Shown: positions 25,495-34,510, counted from the first letter of the stretch. The stretch is DNA of 64,000 nucleotides from Xanthomonas citri pv. mangiferaeindicae (GCA_002240395.1 CP016836.1:1860001-1924000), one strand, 5' to 3'. Made by a program: numbers and translations. The notes: generated by a model not told the origin, from the sequence alone.

Positions 25495-28400
25495 GCATCC
25501 GCGTCGCCCCGTGCCGACGGCTCCGCAGCGACGGTTTCCCATCGCGTTGGCCGCGGCGCTCGCTTTGGTCGCGTGCACGCTGCTGGGCGGTGTGCCGGCG
25601 GCGGTGGCCGGCGTGCTGGCGCAGCCGGCCTTTGCGCTGGTCGTGCGCAGCCGTGCGCGGGGTGGTGCCAATGGCCGCTCACCCTGGCCCGACGTGCGTG
25701 CGCTGGCGATCGCCTGGGTGAGCGCGGCCGCTGCCGGCGCGCTGCTGGCGGCCTGGCCGCTGGCTGCGCTGCGTCGCGGCGGCGATCTGGGCGGTGCGCT
25801 TGGATTGAGTGTGGCGGTCGGCCTGGTGATGGTCGGCGTCTGGCGGACCTGGCCGTTGTGGCACGCGATCGAACGCGACGGCGGCGAACTGCGCGCGCAC
25901 TGGCGAGCGCTGGCCGACCAGGACGTCGGTGCCGCGCGTGGGATCGCGGTCGCCGCTGCGGTGACTGCGGCGCTCGCGATCGCACTCGCACCGGCCTGGT
26001 TGCCGACGCTGGCCCCGGACATGCGGGCCGGCCTGGCCGCGGCCGCCGCGCTGGCATGGTGGCTGTTGCACGCCGGCCTGCAACGCCTTGCCCCGCCGCA
26101 GGCGTTGCCGATGCCGGTGGTGGAGATGCCAGGCGACCCGGCCGCCGCCCTGTTCGACGAGCCCGTCGACGCCGATCCCGAAGTGGCGCTGTATGCCGCG
26201 GCGCGTGCAGGCCGGGTCGAGCGCGCGTTGGCGTTGATCGAGGCTGGCGCCGACGTGCGCGCGCTGCCGCTGCCCGAGACGCGCGACCAGCGCAGCCTCG
26301 CCGTGCTGGCGGCGGTGCTGCCCGATCTGCGGCTGCTGCGCGAACTCATCGCGCGCGGCGTCGACGTCAACGCCGCGCATGCGGGCATGACGCCGTTGCT
26401 GGCGGCCACGCGCGACAGCTGGCATGGCCGGCCCGACGCGGTGATGACCCTGCTGGCCAATGGCGCCGACCCGCGGGTGACCGATCATGAGGGCAATACG
26501 CCGCTGCATCTGGCCGCGCGCAGTTCCGACCCGGGCGTGGTCGCGCTGTTGCGCGATGCGGCCGCCGAACTCGATGTCACCAACCACGATGCGCTGACCC
26601 CGCTCGGGGTGGCCTGCGCCGCGGGCAACTGGCGGCTGGCGAAGTTCCTGCTCGAGCACGGCGCCCGACCCGAGGTCGAAGGCGCAACGCCGGCCCTGCT
26701 GGCGGCGGCCGGCGGGGACGAGGACGATGCGGCCGGCGTGCAGTTGCTGATCCGCCACAAGGGCCGGGTCGATGCGCGCGATCGCCAGCGCCGCAGTGCG
26801 CTGCATGTGGCCGCCTCGCACGGCCATACCGAGATCCTGGCGGCCCTGCTGGCAGCTGGCGCCGACGTGCGTGCGCGCGACAACGACGGTCGCACACCGC
26901 TGCTCGATGCCGCGCGCGGCGGCAGCCTGGCCGCGCTGGATGCGCTGCTGGCCGCGGAGGCCGACGTCGCCGCGGTCGATATCGCTGGGCGCAACGCGAT
27001 CATGCTTGCCTGCGCGTCCGAGTCGGCGTCGCCGGCGCTGGTGCAACGCCTGCTCGCGCTGGGCGTACCGGCCGATGTGGTCGATGGCGATGGCAAGCGT
27101 GCCGTCGACCGAGCAGCCGAGGCCGGGCGTTGGTCGCTGGTCCGGCTGCTCGATCCTGATTACCCCCTCCCGGTCAATCTCGACGTGGACGGCGACGACA
27201 CCGCAGGCGACCGCACGCCATTGGTGCTGCTGCGCGCCGGGCTGCGCGAAGGCCGGCAGGCGCAACTGGGCGACCTGTTGCGGCTGGTCGGCCCTGCCGA
27301 GCTGGGCAGTCTGCTGGCCGACCCGGCATCGCCGCCGTCGCTCGAACAGGTGGAGTGGCTGCTCGCCCATGGCGCCGATCCCAACGTGCGCGATGCGGAT
27401 GGCCGCACACCGCTGACCGCGCTGCTCGCCCGCGCGCCGGACGCATTGCCGGTGCTGCAGGTGCTGCTGCGCCATGGCGCGTCGCCGGCCGGTGCGGGCG
27501 GCCTGGCGGCCTACCTGGCGGCCTGCGTCGAGGGCGACCATGCGGCGCGCGCGTTCGAAGGGCTGTCGCTGGAGTTGCTGGCGCGTGGCGCCGATCCGTT
27601 TGCCGCGTCACCCCAGGGCGATCCGCCGTTGGCCCTGGCGGTCCGGTTGGGATGGCCGCGGCTGGTCGAGCGCTTGGCCGGATTGGGCGTCGATCCCGAT
27701 GCCCGCGATTCGCGCGGTATGACCGCCTTGCATCTGGCGGCCGCGCTCGGCCGCGAAGGCGCGCTGAAGGCGCTGGTGCGTCATGGCGCATCGCCATCGG
27801 CGCGGGCTGCCGACGGACAGACGCCGCTGGGTGTCGCGCTGTCGGCCGGCCGGCGCGATCTCGCCGATTGGCTGGACTGGCAGGGCTGGGCACTGCCGCG
27901 TCGCGCGCTCGCGGCCACGGATCTGCCGCAGGCGGCCTCGGCTGGGGACGCCGATGCCGTCCGCCGGCTGCTCGATCTGGGCTTCGATATCGACACGCCC
28001 GACGCCCAGGCCTGCACCGCGCTGCTGCGCGCAGCGGGTGGCGGGCATCTGGCGGTCGTCGATCTGCTGCTCGCGCGTGGTGCCGACACGACCTGCGCAG
28101 CCCGTTCGGGCGCGACCGCGCTGTCGGCGGCGGTCAGCATGCGCCATGCTGCGGTCGTCGATCGTCTGCTCGCGGCCGGGGCGCCGCTCGATCAGCGTCT
28201 GCCCGGCGAGGTCAGCGTGCTGATGCTGGCTGCCGCACTCGGCCTGCCGGACCTGGCGGCACGCCTGCTCACGGCCGGTGCCGACATCCACGCCACCGAC
28301 GCCCAGGGCCTGACGCCGCTGCACTGCGCCGCTTTGTACGGCTTCACCTCGCGCGATCGCACACGCCTGCTGGCGCTGTTCGACACGTTGCTGCTGGCCG

Positions 28401-28777
28401 GTGCCCAGATCGACGCGCCCGCGGCTGGCGGGGTGACGCCGTTGCTGTTGTTGCTGGGTGCGCGCGCAGAGCCCGGCACCGCCTGCGACGAGGATGTCGT
28501 GCTGGCGGCGATGGAACACCTGCTCGATGAGGGCGTGTCGCTCGATGCGCAGGACCCGCGCGGCTTCGGGCCGCTGCACCTGACCGGCCTGCACGGACAG
28601 TTGCGCCTGGCCCGACGCCTGCTGCGCGCCGGGGCCGATCCGGACCTGCGCGACACGCTCAATCGTACGCCGCGGGAGATCGCGGTGATGCGTGGCTTCG
28701 TCGACGTCGCGGCGGAGTTCACGCCGGTGCCGGCGCAGGACGGCGTGTCGATGGCGCGGTTCCTGCGCGAGCGCTGA
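25487..28777 (+). CDS. Large membrane-anchored ankyrin repeat protein
   Basis: A 1096-residue protein. The first about 200 residues hold some five hydrophobic segments (near 18-50, 70-95, 103-122, 150-172, 178-198), then a long array of ankyrin repeats runs from about 230 to 1080. Typical repeat units visible are HEGNTPLHLAARSSDPGVV, RQRRSALHVAASHGHTEIL, DNDGRTPLLDAARGGSLAAL, DSRGMTALHLAAALGREGAL and DAQGLTPLHCAALYGF. The repeats probably form a cytoplasmic protein-binding scaffold anchored to the inner membrane. It starts inside the end of the YcgL gene. Partners are unknown. Confidence 0.85.
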   Translation: MPEHPRRPVPTAPQRRFPIALAAALALVACTLLGGVPAAVAGVLAQPAFALVVRSRARGGANGRSPWPDVRALAIAWVSAAAAGALLAAWPLAALRRGGDLGGALGLSVAVGLVMVGVWRTWPLWHAIERDGGELRAHWRALADQDVGAARGIAVAAAVTAALAIALAPAWLPTLAPDMRAGLAAAAALAWWLLHAGLQRLAPPQALPMPVVEMPGDPAAALFDEPVDADPEVALYAAARAGRVERALALIEAGADVRALPLPETRDQRSLAVLAAVLPDLRLLRELIARGVDVNAAHAGMTPLLAATRDSWHGRPDAVMTLLANGADPRVTDHEGNTPLHLAARSSDPGVVALLRDAAAELDVTNHDALTPLGVACAAGNWRLAKFLLEHGARPEVEGATPALLAAAGGDEDDAAGVQLLIRHKGRVDARDRQRRSALHVAASHGHTEILAALLAAGADVRARDNDGRTPLLDAARGGSLAALDALLAAEADVAAVDIAGRNAIMLACASESASPALVQRLLALGVPADVVDGDGKRAVDRAAEAGRWSLVRLLDPDYPLPVNLDVDGDDTAGDRTPLVLLRAGLREGRQAQLGDLLRLVGPAELGSLLADPASPPSLEQVEWLLAHGADPNVRDADGRTPLTALLARAPDALPVLQVLLRHGASPAGAGGLAAYLAACVEGDHAARAFEGLSLELLARGADPFAASPQGDPPLALAVRLGWPRLVERLAGLGVDPDARDSRGMTALHLAAALGREGALKALVRHGASPSARAADGQTPLGVALSAGRRDLADWLDWQGWALPRRALAATDLPQAASAGDADAVRRLLDLGFDIDTPDAQACTALLRAAGGGHLAVVDLLLARGADTTCAARSGATALSAAVSMRHAAVVDRLLAAGAPLDQRLPGEVSVLMLAAALGLPDLAARLLTAGADIHATDAQGLTPLHCAALYGFTSRDRTRLLALFDTLLLAGAQIDAPAAGGVTPLLLLLGARAEPGTACDEDVVLAAMEHLLDEGVSLDAQDPRGFGPLHLTGLHGQLRLARRLLRAGADPDLRDTLNRTPREIAVMRGFVDVAAEFTPVPAQDGVSMARFLRER

Positions 28778-28856
28778 GCCCCGTTCGAACGGTTCCGCGT
28801 TGCGCTTGCCTGTTCAGGTGGGCATGATGGCCGGCCCATCAATGCAGGATGCAATC

Positions 28857-29708
28857 ATGGTTTGCAGGCGTGTCGTTGTGCTGCTCGCGTTGTTGGCGCT
28901 GTGTCTGCCGCCGGTGTTCGCGCAGAACGCGCGCCAGATGCGCAGCGAGGTCGAGGCCAGCATGCTGGTGACCGGGACCGTCGATATCGAACGCGATGGC
29001 GCTGTGTCGGGCTACGCGCTCGACCAGGAAGACAAGTTGCCAGCGGAGGCCGTGAATCTGGTGCGGCGCTTCGTCCCGCAGATGCAGTTCGAGCCAGTGC
29101 TCGACGGCGGTGCGCCCGTCGCGGCACGCGCGAAGATGAGCCTGCGCCTGGTTGCCAAGCCGTCTGGTGCTGGCGCGATGAGGGTTGCGATCCGTAGTGC
29201 GCATTTTGGCGACGAGACACGAGTCGATGACCCGAATACAGTGCGGGGTGCCAGCCTTCCACCTCCACGCTTTCCTAGAAGTGTCTCGTCAATTGGCGGG
29301 CAGGGCACGGTGTATACGCTTATCCAAGTGGCACCCGATGGGAGTATCAAAGATCTCGCTGTCGAGCAGGTCAACTTGAGTGCGATAGGCACTGCGCGCG
29401 AAATGGCATCCGTCCGAGGAGCGCTGTCCAATGCAGTGCGTCTCACCGCCAGGCGCTGGCAGTTCACACCTCCAGACGATGGTCGAGTTCCCAAGCGGGG
29501 CTACTGGGTTGTCCGAGTTCCCGTAGCGTTCGCGTTTACTGATGAGGCGGAACGATATGGCGAGTGGAAGGCCTACCACCCGGGACCGCGCGAGCGACCG
29601 GCGTGGATGCCACCCGATCCGCCAAGTTTCAGTCCGGACACACTCGTTGCGGGCACTGCCCATTCCACCGAGTCGCGCTTCCGGCTGCTGACGCCGCTGG
29701 AGGGCTGA
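28857..29708 (+). CDS. Secreted TonB C-terminal-like protein
   Basis: A 283-residue protein with a signal peptide (VVVLLALLALCLPPVFAQ). Its central part, PPPRFPRSVSSIGGQGTVYTLIQVAPDGSIKDL...RLTARRWQFTPP, follows the TonB_C pattern, but no N-terminal anchor or proline-rich spacer exists, so it is likely not a classical energy transducer. CAGGA lies nine bases before the ATG at 28857. The stretch from about 29190 to 29560 is clearly less GC-rich than its surroundings. Xanthomonads have many such stand-alone TonB_C-like periplasmic proteins of unknown role. Confidence 0.68.
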   Translation: MVCRRVVVLLALLALCLPPVFAQNARQMRSEVEASMLVTGTVDIERDGAVSGYALDQEDKLPAEAVNLVRRFVPQMQFEPVLDGGAPVAARAKMSLRLVAKPSGAGAMRVAIRSAHFGDETRVDDPNTVRGASLPPPRFPRSVSSIGGQGTVYTLIQVAPDGSIKDLAVEQVNLSAIGTAREMASVRGALSNAVRLTARRWQFTPPDDGRVPKRGYWVVRVPVAFAFTDEAERYGEWKAYHPGPRERPAWMPPDPPSFSPDTLVAGTAHSTESRFRLLTPLEG

Positions 29709-29755
29709 CCAAGGGCGCCACCGTGAACCGTGCTGGCGCCGGCGTCAGCACGCGG

Positions 29756-29784
29756 TTGCATCTAGTCCCATTTGGGACTATAAC
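29756..29784 (+). promoter_or_regulatory. Sigma-70-type promoter of the Xre/RES module
   Basis: TTGCAT (29756-29761), a 17-base spacer, then TATAAC (29779-29784). The operator palindrome fills the spacer and touches the -10 box, so a bound repressor would block RNA polymerase. Confidence 0.75.
29763..29780. promoter_or_regulatory. Operator palindrome of the Xre/RES module
   Basis: TAGTCCCATTTGGGACTA is an 18-base perfect palindrome. A second inverted repeat with the related AGTCC core (AAGTCC 29792-29797, GGACTT 29805-29810) lies just downstream. Together they look like two binding sites for the autoregulating antitoxin. Confidence 0.75.
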
Positions 29785-29821
29785 AGGCGCTAAGTCCTAT
29801 TCATGGACTTGGAGGTCTGCC

Positions 29822-30223
29822 ATGCACATCCACGAAGCGCCGCTGATCCCCTCGACCCGCCGCGATCTCGCCGGCCCGGCCCTCAAGGCGTTCTTCAACA
29901 TCGCCGAGCGCTGGGGGCTGAGCGCTGACCAGGAGCGGCGGCTACTCGGCAACCCCGGGCGGTCGACCTACTTCCGCTGGAAGCGTGACCGCGCAGGTGC
30001 CGTCTCGGGCGACGTGTTGGAGCGGATCAGCTACCTGCTCGGCATCTACAAGGCGCTGCACATCCTGTTTCCCGACGACGCGCAGGCCGATGGCTGGGTG
30101 CATCGGGCCAACACCGCACCGCCATTCGGCGGCGCGTCGGCGCTGGCGCGCATGCTCGGCGGCCATGTCGCCGACCTGTACGTGGTCCGCGAGTATCTCG
30201 ATGCCCAGCGCGGCTGGAACTGA
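29822..30223 (+). CDS. Xre/MbcA/ParS-type antitoxin (DUF2384)
   Basis: A 133-residue antitoxin of a RES-Xre toxin-antitoxin pair. The N-terminal half has a Xre-like helix-turn-helix (ALKAFFNIAERWGLSADQERRLLGNPGRSTYFRWKR) and the C-terminal half the MbcA/ParS antitoxin domain (ERISYLLGIYKALHILFPDDAQADGWVHRANTAPPFGGASALARML). TTGGAGG lies about seven bases before the ATG. It should bind the upstream palindromes and repress its own operon. The toxin gene follows immediately. Confidence 0.9.
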   Translation: MHIHEAPLIPSTRRDLAGPALKAFFNIAERWGLSADQERRLLGNPGRSTYFRWKRDRAGAVSGDVLERISYLLGIYKALHILFPDDAQADGWVHRANTAPPFGGASALARMLGGHVADLYVVREYLDAQRGWN

Positions 30224-30923
30224 GGTGACGCCTCCGGTCCGCCCGATCGCGTGGCGGCCGAGCCATCGCATCGTGTCCAGCCGGTTTCCGCCGGTCGGCG
30301 TCTTCGACGCGATCGCCGATCCGGAGGACCTCGACGCGCTGTTCGAGCTCGAGGGCATGACCAATCCGCGGCTGCGCCAGGAACTGGGAAGGATTCAATT
30401 GGTGCCGCCCGGGCGTCGGATCGCCGGCCCCGGAACCACCGCGATCATGGCCGCCTTCACCCATCCCAATCGCGATGGTTCGCGCTTCGCGGACGGCAGC
30501 TTCGGCGTCTACTACGCGGCCCGCGAGCGCGACACCGCGATCGCCGAGACCGTCTATCACCGCACCCGTTTCCTGCGACACACGCACGAGCCACCCTGCG
30601 TGCTGCAGTTGCGCAGCTACCTGGCGGATGTGGCCGGCGACTTCCACGATATCCGCGGTGGCTGGCCGGCGCTGCACGATCCCGACAGCTATGCCGCTAG
30701 CCAGCGTGCGGCCGTCGCACTGCGCGCGGCCGGCAGCGAGGGCATCGTCTACGACAGCGTGCGCCATCCGGGCGGGCAATGCATCGCGGCGTTCCACCCC
30801 GACCTGGTCTCGCCCGCGCGCCAGGGCCCGCACCTGCACTATCACTGGGACGGGGCGGCGATCACCCACGTCGCGATCGGCACCGAACTGCTCGCCCTCG
30901 GGGCTGTCCGACCGGGCCGCTAG
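30201..30923 (+). CDS. RES domain toxin
   Basis: A 240-residue RES-family toxin, likely an NAD+-degrading phosphorylase or ADP-ribosyltransferase as shown for MbcT and ParT. Family blocks are HRIVSSRFPPVGVF (conserved Arg), TNPRLRQELGRIQLVP, IMAAFTHPNRDGSRFADGSFGVYYAARERDTAIAETVYHR (conserved Arg, Tyr and Glu), and GSEGIVYDSVRHPGGQCIAAFHPDLV (conserved Ser region). The ATG at 30201 overlaps the antitoxin gene by 23 bases; an in-frame GTG at 30225, just after the antitoxin stop, is an alternative start. Confidence 0.9.
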   Translation: MPSAAGTEVTPPVRPIAWRPSHRIVSSRFPPVGVFDAIADPEDLDALFELEGMTNPRLRQELGRIQLVPPGRRIAGPGTTAIMAAFTHPNRDGSRFADGSFGVYYAARERDTAIAETVYHRTRFLRHTHEPPCVLQLRSYLADVAGDFHDIRGGWPALHDPDSYAASQRAAVALRAAGSEGIVYDSVRHPGGQCIAAFHPDLVSPARQGPHLHYHWDGAAITHVAIGTELLALGAVRPGR

Positions 30924-30939
30924 GTCGGGACGCACAAAA

Positions 30940-30965
30940 AAAAGCCCGGCGCGGGCCGGGCTTTT
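30940..30965. terminator. Bidirectional Rho-independent terminator
   Basis: AAAAGCCCGGC (30940-30950), loop GCGG, GCCGGGCTTTT (30955-30965): an 11-bp perfect stem with A-run and T-run on the two sides. It closes the RES gene (plus) and the convergent lipoprotein gene (minus). Confidence 0.92.
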
Positions 30966-30985
30966 CGTCGCGCATGGCGCGTGGC

Positions 30986-31411
30986 TCACTCCGCGGTGGG
31001 GCGGCGCACGACGTAGATCAGGTCGTCCTCGTAGGCCTTGGCCAGGTCGGCCTTGGAGATCGAGATGCGCTCGCTGTCGTCGAACACGATGGACGACGGG
31101 TCCTTGATGTCCGAGCGGGCGCGGTCGCGGGTGCCCAATGCGGCGTTCTCGGTCACGACGACCACGCCGTCGTCCTCGACTGCCACCACCTTCATCAGGC
31201 CGTAGGCCGGGTCGATCGCGGTCTGCTTGTCGTCGGTGAACTCGTAATCGGAGAAGGCGCTGAGCTCGGCGGCGTAGAGGTCGCCGACAGCCGGTGCCTG
31301 CAGCAGAGCCTTGTCGGCTTCGCCGCGCTGGCAGGCCGACAGCAGGAAGGCCGCGGACAGGACGAGAAGCGCAGGCAGCAGGCGGAACATGCGACGCATG
31401 GCGGTATCCAT
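30986..31411 (-). CDS. Small lipoprotein, hypothetical
   Basis: A 141-residue predicted lipoprotein: signal sequence FRLLPALLVLSAAFLLSAC with lipobox LSAC, then an acidic beta-rich domain (LYAAELSAFSDYEF, YGLMKVVAVEDDGVVVVTENAAL). The start could be the ATG at 31411 or that at 31399 (four residues shorter). It is divergent from the DUF924 gene and ends at the shared terminator. Function unknown. Confidence 0.78.
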   Translation of the reverse strand: MDTAMRRMFRLLPALLVLSAAFLLSACQRGEADKALLQAPAVGDLYAAELSAFSDYEFTDDKQTAIDPAYGLMKVVAVEDDGVVVVTENAALGTRDRARSDIKDPSSIVFDDSERISISKADLAKAYEDDLIYVVRRPTAE

Positions 31412-31501
31412 CGGTGAGAGAGGGCGGGAAGTATAGGTCGGGGCCTGTGATGTTGGCAGCGTTTCGCGCCTTTTCGCGCCCGGCCGCGTTAGGCTCGCCC
31501 C

Positions 31502-32044
31502 ATGGATACGATACGTCCCGAGACGGTGACCACGTTCTGGCGCGAGGCCGGCATGGCGAAGTGGTTCGGTGGCGGCGACGCCTTCGACCGCGACTGCGAG
31601 CGCCGCTTCCGCGACGCCCATTTCGCCGCGGCCCGCCGCGAGCTCGATCACTGGGCCAAGAGCGCCGAGGGCGGGCTGGCGCTGCTGATCCTGCTCGATC
31701 AGATTCCCCGCAACATCTTCCGTGGCAGCGCGCACGCCTTCGCGACCGACGCTCTGGCCCGCCACCACGCGCAGGCGCTGGTGGACGCCGGCCTCGATCG
31801 CGAACATGACGATGCGCTGCGCGGCTTCGTGTACCTGCCGTTCGAACATTCCGAGGATCTCGCCGATCAGCAGCGCTCGGTGCAGCTGTTCGCCGATGTC
31901 GGGATCGCGACCTACCGCGAGTATGCGCAGGCGCACCTGGACGTCATCGCGCGTTTCGGCCGTTTTCCGCACCGCAACTACGTCCTGGGCCGCACCAATA
32001 CGTCCGAGGAGCAGGCCTGGCTCGACGCCGGCGGGGGCTTCTAG
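31502..32044 (+). CDS. DUF924 family protein
   Basis: A 180-residue soluble all-helical protein of the DUF924 family (TPR-like fold). Signatures: VTTFWREAGMAKWFGGGDAFDRDCERRFRDAH, LILLDQIPRNIFRGSAHAFATDALA, FVYLPFEHSEDLADQQRSVQLF and RFGRFPHRNYVLGRTNTSEEQAWL, the strongly conserved C-terminal motif. Function unknown. Monocistronic. Confidence 0.88.
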   Translation: MDTIRPETVTTFWREAGMAKWFGGGDAFDRDCERRFRDAHFAAARRELDHWAKSAEGGLALLILLDQIPRNIFRGSAHAFATDALARHHAQALVDAGLDREHDDALRGFVYLPFEHSEDLADQQRSVQLFADVGIATYREYAQAHLDVIARFGRFPHRNYVLGRTNTSEEQAWLDAGGGF

Positions 32045-32066
32045 CGGCGTACGGGCCGCGCAGCGG

Positions 32067-33488
32067 TCACAGGAACGAGTCGGCCAGCCGGGCGATGCCC
32101 TCCAGGCTACGGCGCCAGGCCGGACGTCGTTGCCAGTCCTCGAGCGTCACCGGCGTGGCGTCGGCCAGGTAGCCGGCCTCGATCGCACGCATGCGCGCGA
32201 CCACATCGCGGTCGTAGACCAGCAGGCCGATTTCGGCATTGAGTGCGAATGAGCGGATGTCGAGATTGATCGAGCCGACCAGCGCCATCTCGTCGTCGAT
32301 GCTCATGTGCTTGGCGTGCAGGAAGTGCGGCCGATACAGCGCGATCTGGATCCCGCTCTCCAGCAGTTCGCCGTAGTACGAGGTCTGTGCCCACGCGGTC
32401 AGCCGCTGGTTGTTGCTGGCCGAGAGGATCAGTTGCACTTCCACGCCCGACAGCGCGGCGATACGCAGCGCGCTGAGCGTGGCGTCGTCGGGCACGAAGT
32501 AGGGCGTGGTCAGCACCAGCCGGCGCCGGGCCAGGTGGATCAGGGCGTTGACGGTATCCCGCGCGTTCTCGAACGGATACGCCGGGCCGCTGGGCAGCAG
32601 CTGCGCGGCGACATCGGCGTCGGGCAGCGCGGTGGTCGGGGTGACCGCGAGCCGCTCGCCGGTCTCGATGAACCAGTCGCTGGCGAACACCGCCTCCAGG
32701 TGCGCCAGCGCCGGCCCCTGCACGCGCGCGACCAGCTCGCGGTTGGGCGCGCTGACGATGAAGTCCGCATCGGCCAGGTTCTGCGAGCCGACATAGGCCG
32801 CAGTGTCGTCGATCACCGCGACCTTGCGGTGGTTGCGCAGATCCATGCGTCCACTGCGGCGCCACTGCAGCCCGCCGGGCAGCATCGCGTGGACCTGCAC
32901 CCCGGCCGCGAGCAGTCGGCGCGCGTAGCGGCGCAGGCCGCGCTTGGCGCCGACCGCATCGAGCAGCAGCCGGCAGGTCACGCCGCGAGCAGCCGCGCGT
33001 TCGAGCGCCTCGGTCACCGCCTCGCCGGTGCCATCGTCGAACATCAGGTAATAAAGCAGATGGACACGGGTGCGCGCGCCGTCGATGTCGGCCAGCAAGG
33101 CCTGCAGCGCCCCGTCGTAGTCGTCGATCAGTTGCACCGCATTGCCGTGCGTGGGCATGAAGTCGCCCAGTCGTTCGAGCAGCGGCGCCATCTCGGCCGA
33201 GGCGCCGGTATCGGGCGGCGTCCAGCGCAGATCCGCCAGCGGCAGTTGCTCTTCGCGGATCACCTGCGAGGCCTGGCGCTGGCGCGCGATGCGGTCGCGC
33301 GAGAGCCAGGGATGGCCGAACAGCAGGTACAGCGGCAGCCCGGCCAGCGGGACGAAGCCGATCAGCAACAGCCAGCTGCGCGCCGCCGCCGGGCGGGTGC
33401 GCGAGGGAATCCACAGCAGGGCGACGATCCGGATCGTCCAGTCGGCGATCAGAATCGCCAGTCCGAGGTTCAAGGCATGCCAGTCCAT
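32067..33488 (-). CDS. cls: Cardiolipin synthase (phospholipase D family)
   Basis: Membrane enzyme that joins two phosphatidylglycerol molecules to cardiolipin, 473 residues. Two N-terminal membrane helices (PLD-nuclease N domain, LAILIADWTIRIVALLWIP and SWLLLIGFVPLAGLPLYLLFG) are followed by two HKD catalytic motifs, HRKVAVID (with AAYVGSQN) and HAKHMSID (with ALVGSINLD). The layout matches bacterial ClsA. It lies between DUF924 (convergent) and the rpmG terminator. Confidence 0.93.
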   Translation of the reverse strand: MDWHALNLGLAILIADWTIRIVALLWIPSRTRPAAARSWLLLIGFVPLAGLPLYLLFGHPWLSRDRIARQRQASQVIREEQLPLADLRWTPPDTGASAEMAPLLERLGDFMPTHGNAVQLIDDYDGALQALLADIDGARTRVHLLYYLMFDDGTGEAVTEALERAAARGVTCRLLLDAVGAKRGLRRYARRLLAAGVQVHAMLPGGLQWRRSGRMDLRNHRKVAVIDDTAAYVGSQNLADADFIVSAPNRELVARVQGPALAHLEAVFASDWFIETGERLAVTPTTALPDADVAAQLLPSGPAYPFENARDTVNALIHLARRRLVLTTPYFVPDDATLSALRIAALSGVEVQLILSASNNQRLTAWAQTSYYGELLESGIQIALYRPHFLHAKHMSIDDEMALVGSINLDIRSFALNAEIGLLVYDRDVVARMRAIEAGYLADATPVTLEDWQRRPAWRRSLEGIARLADSFL

Positions 33489-33643
33489 CGGACGATTGTG
33501 CAGGCGGTGGCGTGGTCGCGCCGCGGACGCGGCGCAGAACTGGCGTCTGGCGCACCCGGGCGGGTCACGCGAAGGCGTCGAATGGCCACCGTTGCAGGCG
33601 GGCCGAGCGTCGCTTTCATCCGCGCACGCCGCCGTCTAACGCA

Positions 33644-33669
33644 GAAAGCCCGCCTTGCGGCGGGCTTTC
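33644..33669. terminator. Rho-independent terminator after rpmBG
   Basis: GAAAGCCCGCC (33644-33654), loop TTGC, GGCGGGCTTTC (33659-33669). On the minus strand it lies 61 bases after the rpmG stop. Confidence 0.85.
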
Positions 33670-33729
33670 CAGGCCCCGCGGATGCGGGGGTGACGCGACG
33701 GCGTTCGCGCAGGCGAACGCGCGGTCAGG

Positions 33730-33894
33730 TCACTTGATCTTGCCTTCCTTGTAGACCACGTGCTTGCGGACGACGGGATCGTACTTCTTGATCTCCATCT
33801 TGCCGGGGGTGTTCTTCTTGTTCTTGTCCGTCGTGTAGAAATGGCCGGTGTTGGCCGAGGAAATCAGACGGATCTTGTCGCGCTTGCCTGCCAT
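33730..33894 (-). CDS. rpmG: Ribosomal protein bL33
   Basis: A 54-residue 50S ribosomal protein: MAGKRDKIRLISSANTGHFY at the start and MEIKKYDPVVRKHVVYKEGK at the end are diagnostic. It lacks the zinc-binding cysteines, so it is the zinc-independent form. It follows rpmB by 13 bases, the usual rpmBG operon. Too short to be found by long-ORF criteria. Confidence 0.97.
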   Translation of the reverse strand: MAGKRDKIRLISSANTGHFYTTDKNKKNTPGKMEIKKYDPVVRKHVVYKEGKIK

Positions 33895-33907
33895 GTTGCG
33901 TTACTCC

Positions 33908-34144
33908 TCAGATCTTCTCGCCGCGGGCACGGAGCTCGGCGAGGACGGCGTCGATACCGTTCTTGTCGATGGTGCGCAGGGCCTTGGTGGACACACGCAG
34001 CTTCACCCAGCGGTTTTCGCTGGCGACCCAGAACCGGCGCTCATGCAGGTTCGGGAGGAAACGGCGGCGGGTACGGTTGAGCGCATGCGAGACGTTGTTG
34101 CCGGTCGTCGTGCGCTTGCCGGTGACTTGGCAGACTCGGGACAT
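33908..34144 (-). CDS. rpmB: Ribosomal protein bL28
   Basis: A 78-residue 50S ribosomal protein: MSRVCQVTGKRTTTGNNVSHALNRTRRRFLPNLH and RFWVASENRWVKLRVSTKALRTIDKNGIDAVL are typical. First gene of the rpmBG operon; no zinc-ligand cysteine set. Confidence 0.97.
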   Translation of the reverse strand: MSRVCQVTGKRTTTGNNVSHALNRTRRRFLPNLHERRFWVASENRWVKLRVSTKALRTIDKNGIDAVLAELRARGEKI

Positions 34145-34488
34145 GGTGCACCTCGATCAATGGGAAGTCCGACGATAAGTCGGGCTCCTGCGGAAAGGAT
34201 GTTCCGCGAACGGTATCGCCCTTGGCCAGGGAGATGGCGGCCCCGACGGCAAGGCCGTCGCGCGGTACGGGAGTCGAACCTCTCGTCGCACCGCCGCCGG
34301 GAAGACCGCGCTTCCCCGGGCGGGTCGGGAGCATGTCGCCATGATCCGGACGCAACGAGCCGGCCATATTGCCGGAACGGGTCTTGGGATGCAAGGCAAG
34401 TGAAGACGGGCTTGCTGGAATGCCGTGAAACGTGGCCCGCGTGAGCGAGGTCGGCTCGGCCAGCGGAACAGGCCGCGCTGAAACTCAC

Positions 34489-34510
34489 ACCTCCCCGCTG
34501 CGGGGGAGGT
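34489..34510. repeat. Inverted repeat ACCTCCCC...GGGGAGGT
   Basis: Eight-base arms at 34489-34496 and 34503-34510 around GCTGCG. It resembles the dispersed CTCCCC/GGGGAG intergenic elements common in high-GC proteobacteria. Confidence 0.55.

Noticed and set aside
34255..34300. tRNA-like T-arm sequence (GGGAGTCGAACCTC and neighbours)
   Set aside because: The flanking bases do not pair into a five-base T-stem and no acceptor, D or anticodon arms were found.
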